Positions 9,168-17,127 of a stretch of 64,000 bases of DNA are shown here, piece by piece. The notes below the pieces were generated by a model that searched no databases, was not told the origin of the DNA, and saw only the letters and a list, made by a program, of their open reading frames with translations. The first letter of the stretch is position 1; each line of letters opens with the position of its first letter. The position numbers were made by a program, and so were the translations under genes. The stretch is from positions 6,804,001 to 6,868,000 of the forward strand of contig NZ_CP060825.1 of NCBI RefSeq assembly GCF_014489615.1, given 5' to 3'. This DNA is from Streptomyces genisteinicus (GTDB lineage Bacteria; Actinomycetota; Actinomycetes; Streptomycetales; Streptomycetaceae).

Positions 9168-10189
9168 CGGCGCCGCCGCAGGGTGTCGTCGACGGTGCCG
9201 GCCGCGGACGCCGCGCGGAGCACGGCGAGCCGGGTGAAGCGCTGCTCGAAGTCCTCGCGGCTCAGGCCGTGTCCGCGGTAGGCGTCGGCGAGTTCGAGGG
9301 CTCCCTGCTTCACCGTCCACTCGCAGTCGAATCCGGGTATCGCGGCGCGGAACCGGGAGAAGTCCACCCGGTAGGAGCGCGGGTCGGCGCCGTTCTCGCC
9401 GGTGATCACCACCTCGGAGCCGGGCACCGCCTCGGCGACCTGGTGGGCGATCTCGGCGACGGTGACGTTGTTGGCCTCGCTGCCGATGTTGAACGCCCGG
9501 TCGTGCACCGCCTCGCGCGGCGCGTCCAGCGCGGCGGTGAAGGCCCGTGCGATGTCGGCGGCGTGCACCAGCGGACGCCAGGGCGTGCCGTCGGAGAGCA
9601 CCAGCACCTCGCCGGAGAGCAGCGCGTGGCCCACCAGGTTGTTCAGCACGATGTCGGCGCGCAGCCGTGGCGAGTGGCCGAACGCGGTGGCGTTGCGCAT
9701 GTACACCGGGGTGAAGCCGTCGTCGGCCAGCTCGTGGAGGTCGTCCTCGACCCGCACCTTGGACTCCGCGTACGGCGTCACCGGGCGCAGCGGGGCGTCC
9801 TCGGCCACCAGGTCGTCGCCGCCGGCGGCGCCGTAGACCGAGCAGGTGGACGCGTAGAGGAACCGCCGCACGCCCGCGTCGCGGGCCAGGCGGGCGAGGC
9901 GCACGGAGGCGTGGTGGTTGATGTCGTAGGTGAGGTCGGGGGCGAGCGCGCCCAGCGGGTCGTTGGACAGCGCGGCCAGATGGATCACGGCGTCGACGCC
10001 GGCCAGGTGGCCGGGCGTCACGTCGCGCAGGTCCACCCGGGCGCCGGGCGGGTCCGCGGGCGCCGGGCCGAGCACGCAGTCGGCGAACAGGCCGGAGTCC
10101 AGGCCGGTGACCTCGTGCCCGGCGGCCGCCAGCACGGGGGCCATCACCGTGCCCAGGTATCCCTGGTGTCCGGTCAGCAGTACGCGCAC
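9164..10189 (-). CDS. NAD-dependent epimerase/dehydratase (extended SDR)
   Basis: Nucleotide-sugar-modifying extended SDR, 341 aa. Seen: the Rossmann motif LLTGHQGYLG, VIHLAALSNDP, the catalytic Ser/Thr in YASTCSVYG and the YxxxK pair in TPYAESKVR, then the substrate-binding region GTPWRPLVHAAD. It resembles reductase/epimerase members more than the CDP-glucose 4,6-dehydratase. GTG start at 10189, 3 bp after the PIG-L stop. It probably acts on the CDP-sugar made by the neighbouring cytidylyltransferase and methyltransferase. Confidence 0.85.
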   Translation of the reverse strand: MRVLLTGHQGYLGTVMAPVLAAAGHEVTGLDSGLFADCVLGPAPADPPGARVDLRDVTPGHLAGVDAVIHLAALSNDPLGALAPDLTYDINHHASVRLARLARDAGVRRFLYASTCSVYGAAGGDDLVAEDAPLRPVTPYAESKVRVEDDLHELADDGFTPVYMRNATAFGHSPRLRADIVLNNLVGHALLSGEVLVLSDGTPWRPLVHAADIARAFTAALDAPREAVHDRAFNIGSEANNVTVAEIAHQVAEAVPGSEVVITGENGADPRSYRVDFSRFRAAIPGFDCEWTVKQGALELADAYRGHGLSREDFEQRFTRLAVLRAASAAGTVDDTLRRRR

Positions 10190-10192
10190 AGG

Positions 10193-10840
10193 TCATTCCC
10201 CCAGGTCGAGAGTGAGTTTGGTGACGGCGAAGGCCTCGGCGTAGCGCGTGTGGCTCTCGATGCCGCGTATCCGGGCCAGCCCGAGGAAGGCCTCCCGGTC
10301 GTACCAGGGCCGGTGCCGCTGGGAGGCGTAGTGCGCCTCCAGCAGCGCCGCCTTGCGTTCGGCGGTCTGCGGCGTCAGCGGCTGGTACGCCACCGGACGG
10401 CCCAGGTCGCCGTCCCACTTGACGATCTCGTAGCCGAGCACGAGGTGGTCGCGGTAGGCGGTGGTCATCAGCCGCGCCAGGCCGCTGTGGTCCTGGTGGG
10501 CGTCGTCGGTGCGCGGGGAGAGGATCAGGTCCGGCTCCGTGCCCGCGCGCAGCTCCTCCACGGCGGACTTCACCTCCTCCCAGTACCCGGGCATCCGGCC
10601 GTCCGGCAGCTTGAGCACGGTCAGCCGGAGGTCGGCGCCGGGGCAGAAGGCGGCGAGTGCCGCCCGCTCCTCCCGCTCCCGCTCGCTCCCGCCGCCGGAG
10701 AGCACCAGCGCGTCGACCCGCAGGCCCGGCCGGGCTGCGCAGAGCGTCAGCAGGGTGCCGCCCGCGCCGATGGCGATGTCGTCGCAGTGCGCGCCCACGG
10801 CGACGATCCGTTCCAGGCGTCCGGCGCCCAGCCGGATCAC
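10193..10840 (-). CDS. PIG-L family deacetylase
   Basis: Zinc-dependent N-deacetylase of the GlcNAc-PI/MshB-like LmbE family, 215 aa. Seen: the metal-binding AHCDDIAIGAGGT motif (the family's HPDDE, here HCDDI) and the downstream histidine in TDDAHQDHSG. It would remove an acetyl group from an amino sugar, at the nucleotide or lipid-linked stage. The GTG start at 10840 overlaps the cytidylyltransferase stop as GTGA, so expression is coupled. The change of HPDDE to HCDDI is a small departure from the classical motif but keeps the His and Asp ligands. Confidence 0.85.
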   Translation of the reverse strand: MIRLGAGRLERIVAVGAHCDDIAIGAGGTLLTLCAARPGLRVDALVLSGGGSEREREERAALAAFCPGADLRLTVLKLPDGRMPGYWEEVKSAVEELRAGTEPDLILSPRTDDAHQDHSGLARLMTTAYRDHLVLGYEIVKWDGDLGRPVAYQPLTPQTAERKAALLEAHYASQRHRPWYDREAFLGLARIRGIESHTRYAEAFAVTKLTLDLGE

Positions 10841-11634
10841 GCGGACCCCACCGTGGCACCGTCGCGTTCCCACACGGCCCACGGGCGCTCTCCCCGGGCG
10901 TAGGCCTCGTCGAGCGCGGCACGCTCCTTCACCGTGTCGGTCGGCTTCCAGAAGCCGCGGTGCCGGTAGGCCACCAGCCGTCCCTCCTTGGCCAGCCCCG
11001 CGCAGCCGTCGGCGACGAGGTCGCCGCCCTCGGGGATGTGGTCGAAGACCTCCTGGCGGAGCACGAAGTAGCCGCCGTTCTCCCACAGCGGCAGTTCGCT
11101 CACCGGGGTGATGCCGCCCACCATGCCGTCCTCGCCCAGGTCCACGCAGTGGAACGAGGACTGCGGCGGGACGACCGTCATCGACGCCCCGGCGTCGCGC
11201 CGGCGGAAGCGGTCGATCATCTCCGGCAGCGGGGCGTCGGTGAGGACGTCGGCGTAGTTCGCGAGGAACATCTCGTCGCCGTCCAGGTGGTGCCGCACCC
11301 GGCGCAGCCGCTCGCCGATCGGGGACTCGATGCCGGTCTGGGCGAAGGTGATCGTCCAGTCCGAGATGTCGGTGGACAGCAGCTCGGTCCGCCCGCCGCG
11401 CAGCACGAAGTCGTTGGACGTCGTCTCCTCGTAGCCGAGGAAGAAGTCCTTGATGTGGTGGGCCCCGTAGCCGAGGCACAGGATGAACTCGGTGTGCCCG
11501 TAGTGCGCGTAGTAGCGCATCACGTGCCAGATCAGCGGCCGGGGGCCGACCATCGCCATCGGCTTGGGCACGTCGTCGGTGGCGCCGCTGCGCATCCGCA
11601 TCCCGTAACCGCCGCAGAACAGGACGACCTTCAT
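10837..11634 (-). CDS. rfbF: Glucose-1-phosphate cytidylyltransferase-like nucleotidyltransferase
   Basis: Makes CDP-glucose (or a related NDP-sugar) from CTP and sugar-1-phosphate, the entry to CDP-6-deoxyhexoses; 265 aa, full length. Seen: the nucleotide loop FCGGYGMRMR, the conserved PKPM, MLANYADVLTD-like product strand (FLANYADV), and GYFVLRQEVFDHI, a stretch typical of RfbF proteins. The 5' end overlaps the C-methyltransferase by 4 nt and the 3' end overlaps the PIG-L gene. A CDP-glucose 4,6-dehydratase (RfbG), the usual next enzyme, is not found in the window. Confidence 0.87.
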   Translation of the reverse strand: MKVVLFCGGYGMRMRSGATDDVPKPMAMVGPRPLIWHVMRYYAHYGHTEFILCLGYGAHHIKDFFLGYEETTSNDFVLRGGRTELLSTDISDWTITFAQTGIESPIGERLRRVRHHLDGDEMFLANYADVLTDAPLPEMIDRFRRRDAGASMTVVPPQSSFHCVDLGEDGMVGGITPVSELPLWENGGYFVLRQEVFDHIPEGGDLVADGCAGLAKEGRLVAYRHRGFWKPTDTVKERAALDEAYARGERPWAVWERDGATVGSA

Positions 11635-12866
11635 CGCGTGACCTCGACAATGCTCAGTTCCGGTATGGGGAAGACCAGCCGGCCGCCCCACTCGTGCACG
11701 AACGAGAGCTGCTCGACCAGCTCGTCCCGCAGGTTCCACGGCAGGACCAGGACCCAGTCCGGCCGGTCGGCGGCGATCCGCTCGGGCGGCAGGACCGGGA
11801 TGCGCGTACCGGGGGTGAACCGGCCGTGCTTGTACGGGTTGCGGTCGACCGTGTACGCCAGCAGATCGGGCCGGATGCCGCAGTGGTTGAGCAGCGTGTT
11901 GCCCTTGCCCGGGGCGCCGTAGCCGACGACGGTCTCGCCGCGCTCGGCGGCGTCGATCAGGAACCGCAGCAGGTCCCGGCGAACCTTGGCCACCCGGGCG
12001 GAGAACTCCGCGTACCCGGAGAGCTCCTGGAGCCCGGCGGCCTTCTCCCGGTCCAGCACCTCGGCCACCCGGGCCGACGGCTCGCCCGCCACCTCGGCGG
12101 GACGGGCCCACAGCCGGACGGAACCGCCGTGGGTGGGCAGGAGTTCCACGTCCACGAGCGTCAGCCCGCCGCTCGCCAGCGCGCGGATCGCGGAGGCGAC
12201 CGTGTAGTACTGGAAGTGCTCGTGGTAGATCGTGTCGTACTGGTTCTCCTCGATCAGGGTCAGCAGGTGCTGCACCTCGACCGACACCCAGCCGTCGTCG
12301 GCGACCAGGGCGCGCAGCCCCCGGGTGAACCCGATGACGTCGGGGATGTGCGCGTACACGTTGTTGGCGACCACCAGGTCGGCCGGACCGTGCTCGGCGC
12401 GGACCCCCGCGGCCGTGTCCGGGTCCAGGAACGCGGTGACCGTGGGCACGCCCGCGTCGCGCGCCGCGGCGCCGACGTTCACCGACGGCTCGATGCCCAG
12501 GCAGCGGATGCCGCGCTCCACCACGTGCTTCAGCAGATAGCCGTCGTTGCTCGCGACCTCGACGACGAAGGAGCCGTCGCCGAGGCCCAGCCGCTCGGCG
12601 GCACCCGCGACGAACGTGCGCGCGTGCTCCACCCACGAGGTCGAGTACGAGGAGAAGTACGCGTACTCGCTGAACGTCTCCTCCGGTGTGATCAGCGGCG
12701 GGATCTGCGCCAGCCAGCACTCGGTGCAGACCCGCAGGTGCAGCGGGTACGCCGGTTCCGGCCGGTCGAGTTCGTCCGCGGCGAGAAAGCTCTCGCACGG
12801 CGGTGTGGCCCCCAGGTCGACGACGCTCGCCGTCGCCGCCGAGCCGCAGAGTCGGCATCGTGTCAT
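11631..12866 (-). CDS. SAM-dependent sugar C-methyltransferase (zinc-finger N-domain, C-terminal domain)
   Basis: Class I methyltransferase of the NDP-hexose C-3-methyltransferase type (TylC3/EryBIII family), 411 aa. Three parts are visible: an N-terminal zinc-binding segment (CRLCGS with a later CTECWLAQ), a Rossmann SAM domain with VVEVASNDGYLLKH, and a C-terminal domain with VVGYGAPGKGNTLLN. The motif YDTIYHEHFQYY contains the conserved His-Glu-His near the active site of the family. It adds a methyl branch next to the keto group of a nucleotide-linked keto-deoxysugar. ATG start at 12866, overlapping the glycosyltransferase stop by 4 nt. A branched-chain sugar is therefore expected in the polymer. 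Confidence 0.9.
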   Translation of the reverse strand: MTRCRLCGSAATASVVDLGATPPCESFLAADELDRPEPAYPLHLRVCTECWLAQIPPLITPEETFSEYAYFSSYSTSWVEHARTFVAGAAERLGLGDGSFVVEVASNDGYLLKHVVERGIRCLGIEPSVNVGAAARDAGVPTVTAFLDPDTAAGVRAEHGPADLVVANNVYAHIPDVIGFTRGLRALVADDGWVSVEVQHLLTLIEENQYDTIYHEHFQYYTVASAIRALASGGLTLVDVELLPTHGGSVRLWARPAEVAGEPSARVAEVLDREKAAGLQELSGYAEFSARVAKVRRDLLRFLIDAAERGETVVGYGAPGKGNTLLNHCGIRPDLLAYTVDRNPYKHGRFTPGTRIPVLPPERIAADRPDWVLVLPWNLRDELVEQLSFVHEWGGRLVFPIPELSIVEVTR

Positions 12867-14137
12867 CTGCTTCCCCCATCCCGCTCGCGCGGGTGTCCCC
12901 GTCGCGAGCCCGTTCCCGTGTCCCCTGCCGGCGGCGGGCCCACCCCGCCGCCCGACCGCCCCGCGAGTGCGGTGCGGTACCCCTCCTCCAGGCGCTCCAG
13001 CCCGACGGCCGGGCTGAAGCCCTGCTCGTACCGGCGCCGGGCCGCCCGTCCCATCTCCCGGTTGGCGGCCGGATCGGCCGCGACCCGCCGCAGGCACGCG
13101 GCGAGCGAGGCGGCCTCGCCCGGCCGGTGCAGCAGACCCGTCACCCCGTCCTCCACCAGCTCGGTGAAGGCGCCGTGACCGGCGGCGACCGCCGGGACCC
13201 CGGCCGCCATCGCCTCCACGGCCACCAGGCCGAACGCCTCCATCCAGGTGGACGGAGCGACCACGGCGACCGACCGGGCGACGGCCCGCCGGCACTGCTC
13301 CGGGTCGTACAGACCCGCGAACCGGACGTCGTCCCGGCCCGCGGCCCAGGCCCTCACCTCCGGCTCCAGCGGCCCCGCGCCGGCGATCACCAGCGGCACG
13401 CCGACACCGCCGCCGGCCGCGATCTCGTCCCACGCGGCCATCAGCAGCCGTACGCCCTTGGCCTCCGCCAGGCGCCCGAGGAAGAGCAGCTGCTCCCCGC
13501 CGCCCTCGCGCGTCGCGCCCGGGTCGGGCACGAAGTTGTGCTTCACCGCGAGCCGTTCGGCCGGCATGCCGGACCGGACGAGGACGTCGCGCTGCGCCGC
13601 CGAGATGCAGAAGAACCGCTCCACACCGGACCACCAGCGCCGCCGGTTGACCGACAGGCTGACCGCCAGCGGCACCGTCGCGAGCCGGGAGTTCCGGTAG
13701 CAGCCGTGCCGGACGGCGGGCAGCGGCGTGGAGCCGACGCACGCCGTGCACGGCCGGCCGTCCCGCTGGAGGGTGCCGGGCGGGCAGACCTGCGTGTAGT
13801 TGTGCAGCGTGGCCACGGCCGGCACACCGGCGTCGGCGCAGGCCGCCAGCACCGCGGGCGACAGCAGCGGGAAGACGTTGTGGACGTGCACCACGTCCGG
13901 GCGCTCGGTGCGGAGCCTGGCGGCCAGCTCCGTGCGGACCGACGGGTTCCACGGCACCAGCAGCGGGAGCGCGGCCTTGCGCGGCAGCGGCAGACCGCCG
14001 ATGTCGTCGCTGCGCCGCTCGAACAGCCCGACCCGGTGACCGGCGCCGCGCAGCAGCGCCACCTCCTGGTCGACGACGTTGTTCTCCCCGCTCGGCTGGG
14101 CGGAGGCGTAGCGGTTGTGCACCACGAGGACATGCAT
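12863..14137 (-). CDS. Glycosyltransferase family 4
   Basis: Retaining GT-B glycosyltransferase, 424 aa. Seen: the N-terminal HNRYASAQPSGENNVV acceptor loop, VVHVHNVFPLLSP, the four-cysteine stretch around VCPPGTLQRDGRPCTACVGS often found in this subgroup, LFLGRLAEAKGV, and the donor-binding EAFGLVAVEAMAAGVP with the E(x7)E pair. ATG start at 14137, 4 bp after the polymerase gene; its stop overlaps the methyltransferase start. Linkage and donor are unknown. Confidence 0.9.
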   Translation of the reverse strand: MHVLVVHNRYASAQPSGENNVVDQEVALLRGAGHRVGLFERRSDDIGGLPLPRKAALPLLVPWNPSVRTELAARLRTERPDVVHVHNVFPLLSPAVLAACADAGVPAVATLHNYTQVCPPGTLQRDGRPCTACVGSTPLPAVRHGCYRNSRLATVPLAVSLSVNRRRWWSGVERFFCISAAQRDVLVRSGMPAERLAVKHNFVPDPGATREGGGEQLLFLGRLAEAKGVRLLMAAWDEIAAGGGVGVPLVIAGAGPLEPEVRAWAAGRDDVRFAGLYDPEQCRRAVARSVAVVAPSTWMEAFGLVAVEAMAAGVPAVAAGHGAFTELVEDGVTGLLHRPGEAASLAACLRRVAADPAANREMGRAARRRYEQGFSPAVGLERLEEGYRTALAGRSGGGVGPPPAGDTGTGSRRGHPRERDGGSR

Positions 14138-14141
14138 GGCG

Positions 14142-15590
14142 TCAGGTCACCTCCGGTGTACGGGGCGTGCGGGGGAGGGGGAGCCGGGTCGCGCCGGGTG
14201 CTTCCACCGGCTCCGGCGCGGCGTACCCGTCCCCGGGCTCCGGTAGGGCGTGGGCGTCCCCGGGCTCCGGCGCGGAGTACGCGTCGCGGGGTTCCGGCAG
14301 GGCGTACCCGTCGCGGGGTTCCGGCGCTCCGGGTGCCTGCCGGGGCTCCGGCGCGGCGGGTGGCCCGGGGGTCTCCCGCGCGGGCTGCGCCTCCCGCGGC
14401 CCCGGCGCGGCCGGCACCGCGTGGGCGTCCCGTGCCGCGGGCGCCGCGAGCAGGGAGGCGGCCACCGCCAGATGCAGCAGGTACGGCGAGGCGTCGCCCA
14501 GTCCCGCCTCGGTGTACGAGGCGATCGCGCAGTAGCTGATCAGGAAGATCGCGCAGGCCCTCGACAGCGACGGGGGACGCAGCAGCGCGACCCCGCCCAG
14601 GACGACGAAGACCCCGCTCACCAGCACGACACCGGTCACGCCCTGCTCGTGGTAGACGGCCAGCCAGCTGTTGTCGATCGGCAGCCCGCCGAACGACTTG
14701 TCGCCGAGGCCCACGCCGAACAGCTGCTCCGTCGCCGTCCGGGGCGCGGCCAGCAGGGCGTCCCAGACCTTGGCCCGGCCGGTCAGGCTGGTGAAGTTCT
14801 CCTGGCTCTGCCCGCGCAGGAACCACGCCCGCACCAGGGAGCCGAAGGCGACCGCGGCCACCGCGGCGCACAGCACCGCCCAGGCGAAGAAGCGCCGGGC
14901 GGCGGCGCTGGTCAGCACGAGCGAGCCGATGGCCAGCAGCAGCCCGACGAGCAGGCCGATCGTCGCCGTCCGGGTATGGGTCAGCGCGAGCAGCACCAGC
15001 GCCGGCACGACGACCGCCGCCGCGCCGCGCCGGTCGGTCCGGCGGCCGAGCAGCAGCAGGACGGCGAGCCCGGTGATCACCGCCGCGTACTGCCCGATCT
15101 GCGGCGGGGTGAGCGGCCACAGCGCGCCGACCAGCCGCCCGCCGTACAGCTCGGGCATGGCCGCGCCCGGCGACAGGAGCGCGCCCGCGGCCACCGAGCA
15201 CAGGACCGCGAAGTACATCCGGATGTGGTGCCGGACGAACGCCGTCCCGCCGTCCCACCACCGGCTGAGCAGCCACAGCGTGGCGACGAAGAGGCAGAGG
15301 CGGGCGCAGCGGAACAGCGCGCCGAAGCCGGACTCCAGGTGCACGCTGGACAGCACGCTCGGCACCAGCAGCAGGGTGAGCAGGAAGACGTAGGCGCCCG
15401 GTCGCACCCGCAGCCGGAGATTGACGGCGAGGGCCAGTGTGAACGCCGCCACCAGCGCGCCCATCGTGACCATCTGGATCAGGGAGCGCGGCAGCGGGAC
15501 GATGGTCTGCGCCCCGGCGGAGCCGAGGGTGTTGAGGATCAGCAGTCCCCAGGCCGCCCCGACGGCCCCCGGTGTGCGGTCGGCGGTCAT
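14142..15590 (-). CDS. Wzy/O-antigen-ligase-like polysaccharide polymerase with a proline-rich repeat tail
   Basis: Multi-spanning membrane protein, 482 aa from ATG 15590 (485 aa if GTG 15599 is used, which would overlap the upstream stop). About 10-12 hydrophobic segments occupy the first ~390 residues, with a large external loop containing RGQSQENFTSLTGRAKVWD and GVGLGDKSFGGLPIDNSWLAVYHEQG, the pattern of O-antigen ligase/polymerase (Wzy_C) proteins. It would join flipped repeat units outside the membrane. Unusually, the C-terminus carries about six 9-residue units around (A/L)PEP(R/G)D, encoded by a 27-bp tandem repeat (14211-14351). The tail lies after the last membrane span and its side of the membrane is uncertain. 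Confidence 0.83.
   Translation of the reverse strand: MTADRTPGAVGAAWGLLILNTLGSAGAQTIVPLPRSLIQMVTMGALVAAFTLALAVNLRLRVRPGAYVFLLTLLLVPSVLSSVHLESGFGALFRCARLCLFVATLWLLSRWWDGGTAFVRHHIRMYFAVLCSVAAGALLSPGAAMPELYGGRLVGALWPLTPPQIGQYAAVITGLAVLLLLGRRTDRRGAAAVVVPALVLLALTHTRTATIGLLVGLLLAIGSLVLTSAAARRFFAWAVLCAAVAAVAFGSLVRAWFLRGQSQENFTSLTGRAKVWDALLAAPRTATEQLFGVGLGDKSFGGLPIDNSWLAVYHEQGVTGVVLVSGVFVVLGGVALLRPPSLSRACAIFLISYCAIASYTEAGLGDASPYLLHLAVAASLLAAPAARDAHAVPAAPGPREAQPARETPGPPAAPEPRQAPGAPEPRDGYALPEPRDAYSAPEPGDAHALPEPGDGYAAPEPVEAPGATRLPLPRTPRTPEVT
14211..14351. repeat. 27-bp tandem repeat coding for a 9-residue PEP(R/G)D unit
   Basis: A CTCCGG/TTCCGG core recurs at 14211, 14238, 14265, 14292, 14319 and 14346, each exactly 27 bp apart and in frame with the polymerase gene on the minus strand. 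The units differ by a few bases, giving peptide variants such as PEPRDGYAL and PEPGDAHAL. This is a coding minisatellite, likely to vary in copy number between strains. Confidence 0.85.
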
Positions 15591-15591
15591 C

Positions 15592-17124
15592 TCACCCACC
15601 GTCCCGTGCGCGGAAGGTGCTGCCCGCGTCCTGCTGGTACGGCGTGCCCTGCCACTGCCCGGGGTCGAGCGTCCGGCTCGGGTCGTGGGCGACGAACGTC
15701 CACGGGCCGACGTAGTCGTTGTCCCAGAAGCGGTTGTCCTGCTCGCGGGTGATCGCCCGCGCCACCCGCTCGCCCTGGTACGGCGACCAGTCGGGATAGG
15801 TGCCGTAGTTGGCGAGCACCGCCATCCGGTCGCACCGGACCGTGCAGGGGACGACGGACGTGTCGAGCGCGAACCGGTTGCCGTGGACGTCCACCCGCTG
15901 GGTCTTCCACCGGCAGTCGTCGTAGAGCGGTGCGGTCGCGATCCCCGGCTGGGCGCAGCGTGCGGTGTCCGCCACGAGCAGCGTGCAGTGGCCGGACGAG
16001 GTGTTGGCCGGGCTGTTGCAGAAGCGGTCGGCGTTCTCCCACAGGGTGATCCCGGACCAGTTGTCCTCCAGCACGTTGCGGTGGATGTCGATCCTGTCCG
16101 TGCGCGCCGGGATGCGGGGCTCGCCGCCGGACTCGGAGACGTAGACGGTCCCGAACGGGAAGGTGTCGCCGCGGTCCGCGTAGCGCCGGCCCTCGACCCA
16201 GTTGTTCCGCCGGATGGTGTTGGCGCGGATCACCGCGTTGTAGCTGGTCTCGTAGATCAGCGCGGCACCGTCGTTGGACTCCAGGAGGTTGCCCTCGATG
16301 CGGAAGTCGTTGTTGTTGGTGTCCGCCCACAGCCCGGCGCCGCGGTTGTCGTGCACCCAGTTGCCCCGCACGTCGGCACCGTCCACGGCCCAGAACTTGA
16401 CGCCGCCGGTGCAGCCGCAGCCCGGCCGCCGCCGCTCCCAGTCGTCCGTGTTGTTGCCCGTGATCTCGTTGCCCTCGACCACCAGGCCGGTGATCCGCCC
16501 CTCGGCCTTGTACGCGTTCATCCCGTACTGGCCGTTGGCGCGGAGGCAGTTGGCGCGCACCCGCTGGCCGGCGCCGGCCATCAGCCCGGCGCCGGAGTTG
16601 TGCTGGACCGTGCTGTGCTCGATCGTCCAGCCGTCGGCGGAGTCGTGGTTGACCACGCCCTCGTCGTGCGGCGCGACGAAGCCCTGCACGGTCAGATGGC
16701 GGACGGTGACGTCGCGGGCGGCGCCGCCGAAGGCGTACTGGTTGGTCCGCCGGCCGTCCAGCACCGCGCCCGGGGCGCCGACGTAGCTGTTCCCCTCCTT
16801 CGGGACGACCTGCGCGAAGCGGTCCCGCGGCAGGGTGTGGACGCCGGGCCGGAGCCAGAAGACGGTGCGCGGGGGGCTGTTCCTGGTCTTGACGGCCAGG
16901 TCGCCGGTGACGGTGGGGTCGACCGTCACCGCGCCCGGCGGCGCGGTCGCCGGCCCGGGCGCGGGCGCGGCGCACACCCGCGCCGCGGACGGGGCCGGGG
17001 CGGCGTCCTTCCCCCGGGGGGCGTCCGGCGCGCTCTCGCAGCCGGTCGCCGCCACCAGGGCGAGCAGCACCAGCGTCGCCGCCGGCGACACCGTGCGCCG
17101 CCACCCGATCCCCGTGCGTCCCAC
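15592..17124 (-). CDS. Right-handed parallel beta-helix lipoprotein
   Basis: Exported protein of 510 aa. The N-terminus has a twin-Arg/hydrophobic signal and a plausible lipobox, LVAATGC, so it is probably anchored by lipid to the outer face of the membrane. The body has repeated strands with Asn/Asp ladders (GNEITGNN, GNWVHDNRGAGLW, GNLLESNDGAALIY, ANTIRRNN), the mark of pectate-lyase/NosD-type beta helices. The fold is used by polysaccharide lyases and epimerases; no specific catalytic set could be identified. GTG start at 17124, 3 bp after the heparinase gene. It probably binds, trims or epimerises the exported polymer. Confidence 0.82.
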   Translation of the reverse strand: MGRTGIGWRRTVSPAATLVLLALVAATGCESAPDAPRGKDAAPAPSAARVCAAPAPGPATAPPGAVTVDPTVTGDLAVKTRNSPPRTVFWLRPGVHTLPRDRFAQVVPKEGNSYVGAPGAVLDGRRTNQYAFGGAARDVTVRHLTVQGFVAPHDEGVVNHDSADGWTIEHSTVQHNSGAGLMAGAGQRVRANCLRANGQYGMNAYKAEGRITGLVVEGNEITGNNTDDWERRRPGCGCTGGVKFWAVDGADVRGNWVHDNRGAGLWADTNNNDFRIEGNLLESNDGAALIYETSYNAVIRANTIRRNNWVEGRRYADRGDTFPFGTVYVSESGGEPRIPARTDRIDIHRNVLEDNWSGITLWENADRFCNSPANTSSGHCTLLVADTARCAQPGIATAPLYDDCRWKTQRVDVHGNRFALDTSVVPCTVRCDRMAVLANYGTYPDWSPYQGERVARAITREQDNRFWDNDYVGPWTFVAHDPSRTLDPGQWQGTPYQQDAGSTFRARDGG

Positions 17125-17127
17125 CTG

